Source: Cedecea neteri | GTDB taxonomy: Bacteria > Pseudomonadota > Gammaproteobacteria > Enterobacterales > Enterobacteriaceae | Assembly (NCBI RefSeq): GCF_000758305.1 | Contig: NZ_CP009458.1 | Span: 2,604,001 to 2,668,000, forward strand | Reading direction: 5' to 3' | Length of the DNA stretch: 64,000 bases | Shown: one piece after another, positions 61,501-64,000 of the stretch | Layout: each line of letters begins with the position of its first letter | Numbering within the stretch: position 1 is the first letter of the stretch | The notes under the pieces: generated by a model | Seen by the model: only the letters and a program-made list of their open reading frames with translations | Database searches by the model: none | What the model was told of the DNA's origin: nothing | Made by a program: the position numbers and the translations under genes

Positions 61501-62224
61501 CCCGATTCCTGACCCGTTCTGGAAGCCTGGCGACAGTATGGAAGTCAGCCACCCGATGCTGGAGAAACTGCCGTACATCGTGGTGCTGGTGGATGAATTT
61601 GCCGACCTGATGATGACGGTAGGTAAAAAAGTAGAAGAGCTGATCGCTCGCCTCGCACAAAAAGCGCGCGCCGCAGGTATTCACCTTGTTCTGGCTACCC
61701 AACGTCCTTCGGTTGACGTCATTACCGGCCTGATTAAAGCTAACATTCCAACCCGTATCGCGTTTACGGTGTCGAGCAAAATTGACTCGCGTACCATCCT
61801 TGATCAGGGCGGCGCTGAATCACTTCTCGGCATGGGGGATATGCTTTATTCCGCGCCAAACTCCACGACGCCGATTCGCGTGCACGGTGCCTTTGTCCGT
61901 GACGAAGAAGTGCATGCGGTGGTGCAGGACTGGAAAGCACGTGGTCGTCCGCAGTACATCACCGGCATTACCGATGATGAAGGCAGCGGTGAAGGTAGCG
62001 GCGGCGGTATGGACGGCGACGAAGAGCTGGATCCGCTCTTCGATCAGGCTGTCGCTTTCGTGGTTGAGAAACGGAAAGCATCTATCTCTGGCGTGCAGCG
62101 CCAGTTCCGTATCGGCTACAACCGGGCCGCGAGGATTGTCGAGCAGATGGAGGCGCAGGGGATCGTGAGCCCACAAGGGCATAACGGTAACCGAGAGGTG
62201 CTTGCGCCGCCTCAGTTTGAGTAA
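58511..62224 (+). CDS. ftsK: DNA translocase FtsK
   Basis: Divisome-anchored DNA pump that clears chromosome dimers at dif with XerCD. 1237 residues, about 90 shorter than E. coli (1329), the difference lying in the linker. TTG start giving (M)SQEYTEDKEVTLRKLSSG. Four N-terminal helices (to ~190), a Pro/Gln-rich linker (~190-780), the RecA-like motor with Walker A GTTGSGKS (898-905) and Walker B Asp1028-Glu1029, and a C-terminal winged-helix gamma domain (~1170-1237). The linker has internal repeats: four LFSG/LFSA units and two copies of ELARQFAAQQQQRY. Confidence 0.97.
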   Translation: MSQEYTEDKEVTLRKLSSGRRLLEALLILVALFAIYLMVALLSFNPSDPSWSQTAWHEPIHNLGGAPGAWFADTLFFIFGVMAYTIPVIIIGGCWFTWRQRDSEEFIDYFAVSLRLIGVLAMVLTSCGLAAINADDIWYFASGGVLGSLLSTAMMPLLNSSGGTIALLCVWAAGLTLFTGWSWVSIAEKLGSAVLTVLTFASNRTRRDNTWQDEDEYEEEHDADVAPQVSAEKRESRRARILRGALARKQRLSQKFANPNGRKTDAALFSGKRMDDAEDDVLFSARGVEADPNDVLFSGHKATLPEDQEYDPLFSGHSAVEPIAAAVAATTANQSWAAPVPPVAPMPPVSTPAPTVDAEPAAPAIAWEPAPTTVTPEPVIAPAPDHYTSPHPASIQQQIVPETHQSWSEPVVPVAQPVVEPQPAPEPVEEVKYVRPPMYHFEEVEEKRAREREQLAAWYQPVNEPKPDPYNYAPVKSVTPEQAQPSIPTPAPVSAPLSAPEMPVSDVTQAASGVQQAVKTAATAAAFSPVFSIASDAPRPQVKEGIGPQLPRPNRVRVPTRRELASYGIKLPSQRMAEEQARLAENQQSEDDYGDEGDALQQHELARQFAAQQQQRYGEEYEDESWSEEQQAEAEEAELARQFAAQQQQRYSEQPQQNNAPFSLDDFDFQSSLKELVDDTPSEPLFTPSFEPAPQPVQHSQPAAQPSQYAQAAQHQPAAPEPKESLIHPFLMRNGDDRPLQKPTTPLPSLDLLTSPPTEVEPVDTFAMEQMARLVEARLADYRIKADVVDYSPGPVITRFELDLAPGVKAARISNLSRDLARSLSTVAVRVVEVIPGKPYVGLELPNKKRQTVYLREVLDCAKFRDNGSPLTVVLGKDIGGEPVVADLAKMPHLLVAGTTGSGKSVGVNAMIISMLYKATPEDVRFIMIDPKMLELSVYEGIPHLLTEVVTDMKDAANALRWSVNEMERRYKLMSALGVRNLAGYNERVLEAERMGRPIPDPFWKPGDSMEVSHPMLEKLPYIVVLVDEFADLMMTVGKKVEELIARLAQKARAAGIHLVLATQRPSVDVITGLIKANIPTRIAFTVSSKIDSRTILDQGGAESLLGMGDMLYSAPNSTTPIRVHGAFVRDEEVHAVVQDWKARGRPQYITGITDDEGSGEGSGGGMDGDEELDPLFDQAVAFVVEKRKASISGVQRQFRIGYNRAARIVEQMEAQGIVSPQGHNGNREVLAPPQFE

Positions 62225-62251
62225 TCTGACCAAGCGCTAGTCCACTGAGTA

Positions 62252-62279
62252 AAAAAGAGCCGCGTCTGCGGCTCTTTTT
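62252..62279. terminator. ftsK terminator
   Basis: AAAAGAGCCGC-GTCT-GCGGCTCTTTT: perfect stem with A-run and T-run, 27 bp after the ftsK stop. Confidence 0.92.
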
Positions 62280-62400
62280 GCAAAGATGGGTAAATTACCG
62301 GAAAATCAGCTTATTCTTCTGTTGCGGTAGCCAAAGACTTCACTAGAGTGAGCAGCAGAAGCGCCATCATCAGGTGGTCAATGAATCCAGAGGGAAAATA

Positions 62401-63012
62401 ATGAAAAAAATCGTAATGACCTGCGCGCTGTTAGCTGGCCTGACCGCAACCGGAGCCTGGGCTGACGCAGCCGGGGATTTGCAGGGCCGCCTTGATAAAG
62501 TTGGCAGCTTCCACGCCAGCTTCACCCAGAAAGTCACCGATGGCAGCGGCGCTGCCGTGCAGGAAGGTCAGGGGGACCTGTGGGTTAAGCGCCCAAACCT
62601 GTTCAACTGGCACATGACTCAGCCGGATGAAAGCATCCTTGTTTCCGACGGTAAAACCCTGTGGTTCTACAACCCATTTGTTGAGCAGGTTACGGCCACC
62701 TGGCTAAAAGACGCCACCAGCAATACGCCGTTTATGCTGATTGCCCGCAACCAGTCCAGCGACTGGAAGCAATACAACATCAAGCAAAACGGCGATGACT
62801 TCGTGCTGACGCCAAAAAGCAGCTCGGGTAACCTGAAGCAATTCACCATCAACGTCGGTCGTGACGGCACTATCCATCAGTTCAGCGCAGTGGAGCAAGA
62901 CGACCAGCGCAGCAGCTATACTTTGAAGGCTCAGCAAAACGGCGCAGTGGATGCCGGTAAGTTTACGTTCACCCCGCCAAAAGGCGTCACGGTGGACGAC
63001 CAACGTAAGTAG
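62401..63012 (+). CDS. lolA: Outer-membrane lipoprotein carrier protein LolA
   Basis: Periplasmic chaperone that ferries lipoproteins from LolCDE to LolB. 203 residues as in E. coli. Signal peptide of 21 residues ending AWA before DAAGDLQ. Half-barrel core with Arg in WVKRPNLFNWHMTQP. The ATG after AGAGGGA is used; an upstream frame start is ignored. rarA follows after 8 bp. Confidence 0.97.
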   Translation: MKKIVMTCALLAGLTATGAWADAAGDLQGRLDKVGSFHASFTQKVTDGSGAAVQEGQGDLWVKRPNLFNWHMTQPDESILVSDGKTLWFYNPFVEQVTATWLKDATSNTPFMLIARNQSSDWKQYNIKQNGDDFVLTPKSSSGNLKQFTINVGRDGTIHQFSAVEQDDQRSSYTLKAQQNGAVDAGKFTFTPPKGVTVDDQRK

Positions 63013-63020
63013 AGGCTTGA

Positions 63021-64000
63021 GTGAGCAACCTGTCGCTCGATTTTTCAGAGAATACCTTCCAGCCGCTGGCCGCGCGTATGCGGCCAGAAAATTTGGCGCA
63101 ATACATCGGGCAGCAGCATCTGCTGGCCGATGGAAAACCGCTGCCCCGAGCCATTGAAGCAGGTCATCTGCATTCCATGATTCTTTGGGGGCCACCGGGC
63201 ACCGGTAAAACGACCCTCGCTGAAGTGATTGCTCGCTATGCCAGCGCGGACGTCGAACGTATTTCTGCGGTAACCTCAGGCGTAAAAGATATTCGTGAGG
63301 CCATCGAACGTGCACGGCAAAACCGCAATGCCGGGCGGCGCACCATTTTGTTTGTCGACGAAGTTCACCGCTTCAATAAAAGCCAGCAGGATGCTTTCCT
63401 GCCGCATATTGAAGACGGCACCATTACTTTCATTGGTGCGACAACCGAAAACCCTTCTTTTGAGCTGAACTCGGCGCTGCTTTCCCGTGCCCGCGTCTAT
63501 CTGCTGAAATCACTGACCGTGGCGGATATTGAGCAGGTACTCAATCAGGCGATGAACGATAAAGCCAGGGGCTATGGTGGGCAAAATATCATTCTGCCAG
63601 ACGAAACGCGTAAAGCCATTGCCGAGCTGGTAAACGGCGATGCGCGCCGGGCACTGAATACGCTCGAAATGATGGCGGATATGGCTGAAATTGACGCCAG
63701 CGGCAACCGGATTTTGCAAACCCAATTGCTAACGGAGATTGCTGGCGAACGCAGCGCGCGTTTCGATAATAAAGGCGATCGCTTTTACGATCTGATTTCA
63801 GCGGTACATAAATCAATTCGCGGCTCTGCCCCGGATGCGGCCCTTTACTGGTACGCTCGCATTATTAGCGCAGGCGGCGATCCGCTCTACGTCGCACGAC
63901 GTTTACTGGCGATTGCCTCTGAAGACGTTGGCAATGCCGATCCGAGAGGTATGCAGGTGGCGATTGCCGCCTGGGATTGCTTCACCCGCGTAGGTCCGGC
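63021..64000 (+). CDS. rarA: Replication-associated recombination protein RarA (MgsA), partial
   Basis: AAA+ ATPase of the clamp-loader/Mgs1-WRNIP1 family acting at stalled forks. GTG start giving (M)SNLSLDFSENTFQPLAARM. Walker A GPPGTGKT at 57-64, Walker B TILFVDEVHRF, sensor ATTENPSF. About 326 of an expected ~447 residues are in the window; the gene runs off the right edge. Probably co-transcribed with lolA. Confidence 0.96.
   Translation, partial: MSNLSLDFSENTFQPLAARMRPENLAQYIGQQHLLADGKPLPRAIEAGHLHSMILWGPPGTGKTTLAEVIARYASADVERISAVTSGVKDIREAIERARQNRNAGRRTILFVDEVHRFNKSQQDAFLPHIEDGTITFIGATTENPSFELNSALLSRARVYLLKSLTVADIEQVLNQAMNDKARGYGGQNIILPDETRKAIAELVNGDARRALNTLEMMADMAEIDASGNRILQTQLLTEIAGERSARFDNKGDRFYDLISAVHKSIRGSAPDAALYWYARIISAGGDPLYVARRLLAIASEDVGNADPRGMQVAIAAWDCFTRVGP

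Noticed and set aside
1..64000. CRISPR arrays, prophage, toxin-antitoxin modules, integrases, intact insertion sequences
   Set aside because: Looked for on both strands; no regularly spaced repeats, integrase or transposase genes were seen.

Overview
The window is a piece of the core chromosome of a gamma-proteobacterium of the family Enterobacteriaceae. Nearly every gene is recognisably the counterpart of an Escherichia coli K-12 gene, and most are in E. coli order: rhtA-ompX-opgE-mntS-mntR-ybiR, then ybjI-ybjJ-rcdA-rybB-ybjL-ybjM-grxA-ybjC-nfsA, rimK-ybjN-potFGHI-ybjO-rlmC-artJ-artMQIP-ybjP-ybjQ-amiD-ybjS-ybjT-ltaE-poxB, hcr-hcp-lysO-aqpZ-ybjD-ybjX-macAB-cspD-clpSA-infA-aat-cydCD-trxB-lrp-ftsK-lolA-rarA. 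Protein divergence and the local differences below say it is not E. coli itself but a relative such as Enterobacter, Cedecea or Kluyvera; the genus cannot be fixed from sequence reading alone.

Layout. 1-5.9 kb: amino-acid export, outer membrane protein X, glucan modification and the manganese homeostasis pair mntS/mntR. 5.9-7.6 kb: an aldo/keto reductase and a YjaB-like acetyltransferase at a junction where E. coli has many other genes. 7.6-14.4 kb: ybjI to nfsA, with the sigma-E dependent small RNA RybB and the glutaredoxin/nitroreductase stress genes. 14.4-17.6 kb: a complete xanthosine-use cassette, xapABR, placed between nfsA and rimK. 17.7-25.4 kb: ribosomal protein S6 modification, the putrescine ABC importer and a 23S rRNA methyltransferase. 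25.4-29.6 kb: a dispersed-repeat region and the arginine ABC importer with ArgR-box-like sites. 29.7-41.2 kb: envelope and metabolic genes, including pyruvate oxidase, a DoxX-family membrane protein not found at this place in E. coli, the Hcp/Hcr nitrosative stress pair and the lysine exporter LysO. 41.3-51.5 kb: aquaporin, an OLD-family nuclease, the MacAB exporter and the ClpAS protease adaptor/unfoldase. 51.5-64 kb: translation factors, the CydDC exporter, thioredoxin reductase, Lrp, FtsK, LolA and the start of RarA, which runs off the right edge.

The genes group into nutrient transport under nitrogen or amino-acid control (potFGHI, artPIQM/artJ, lysO, lrp), envelope stress (rybB, ompX, amiD, lolA, macAB) and redox or nitrosative stress (grxA, nfsA, hcp-hcr, cydDC, trxB). 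No CRISPR array, rRNA, tRNA, intact insertion sequence or prophage was seen. The most useful observations are: the 42-codon mntS gene with two MntR-box-like palindromes; rybB with a clean sigma-E promoter; the relocated xapABR cassette with an 11-bp-arm palindrome just upstream of xapA; absence of the serW tRNA from the clpA-infA gap; two copies of a ~105-bp double-hairpin repeat; and an unexplained ~190-bp block after rlmC. I found no large undescribed system.
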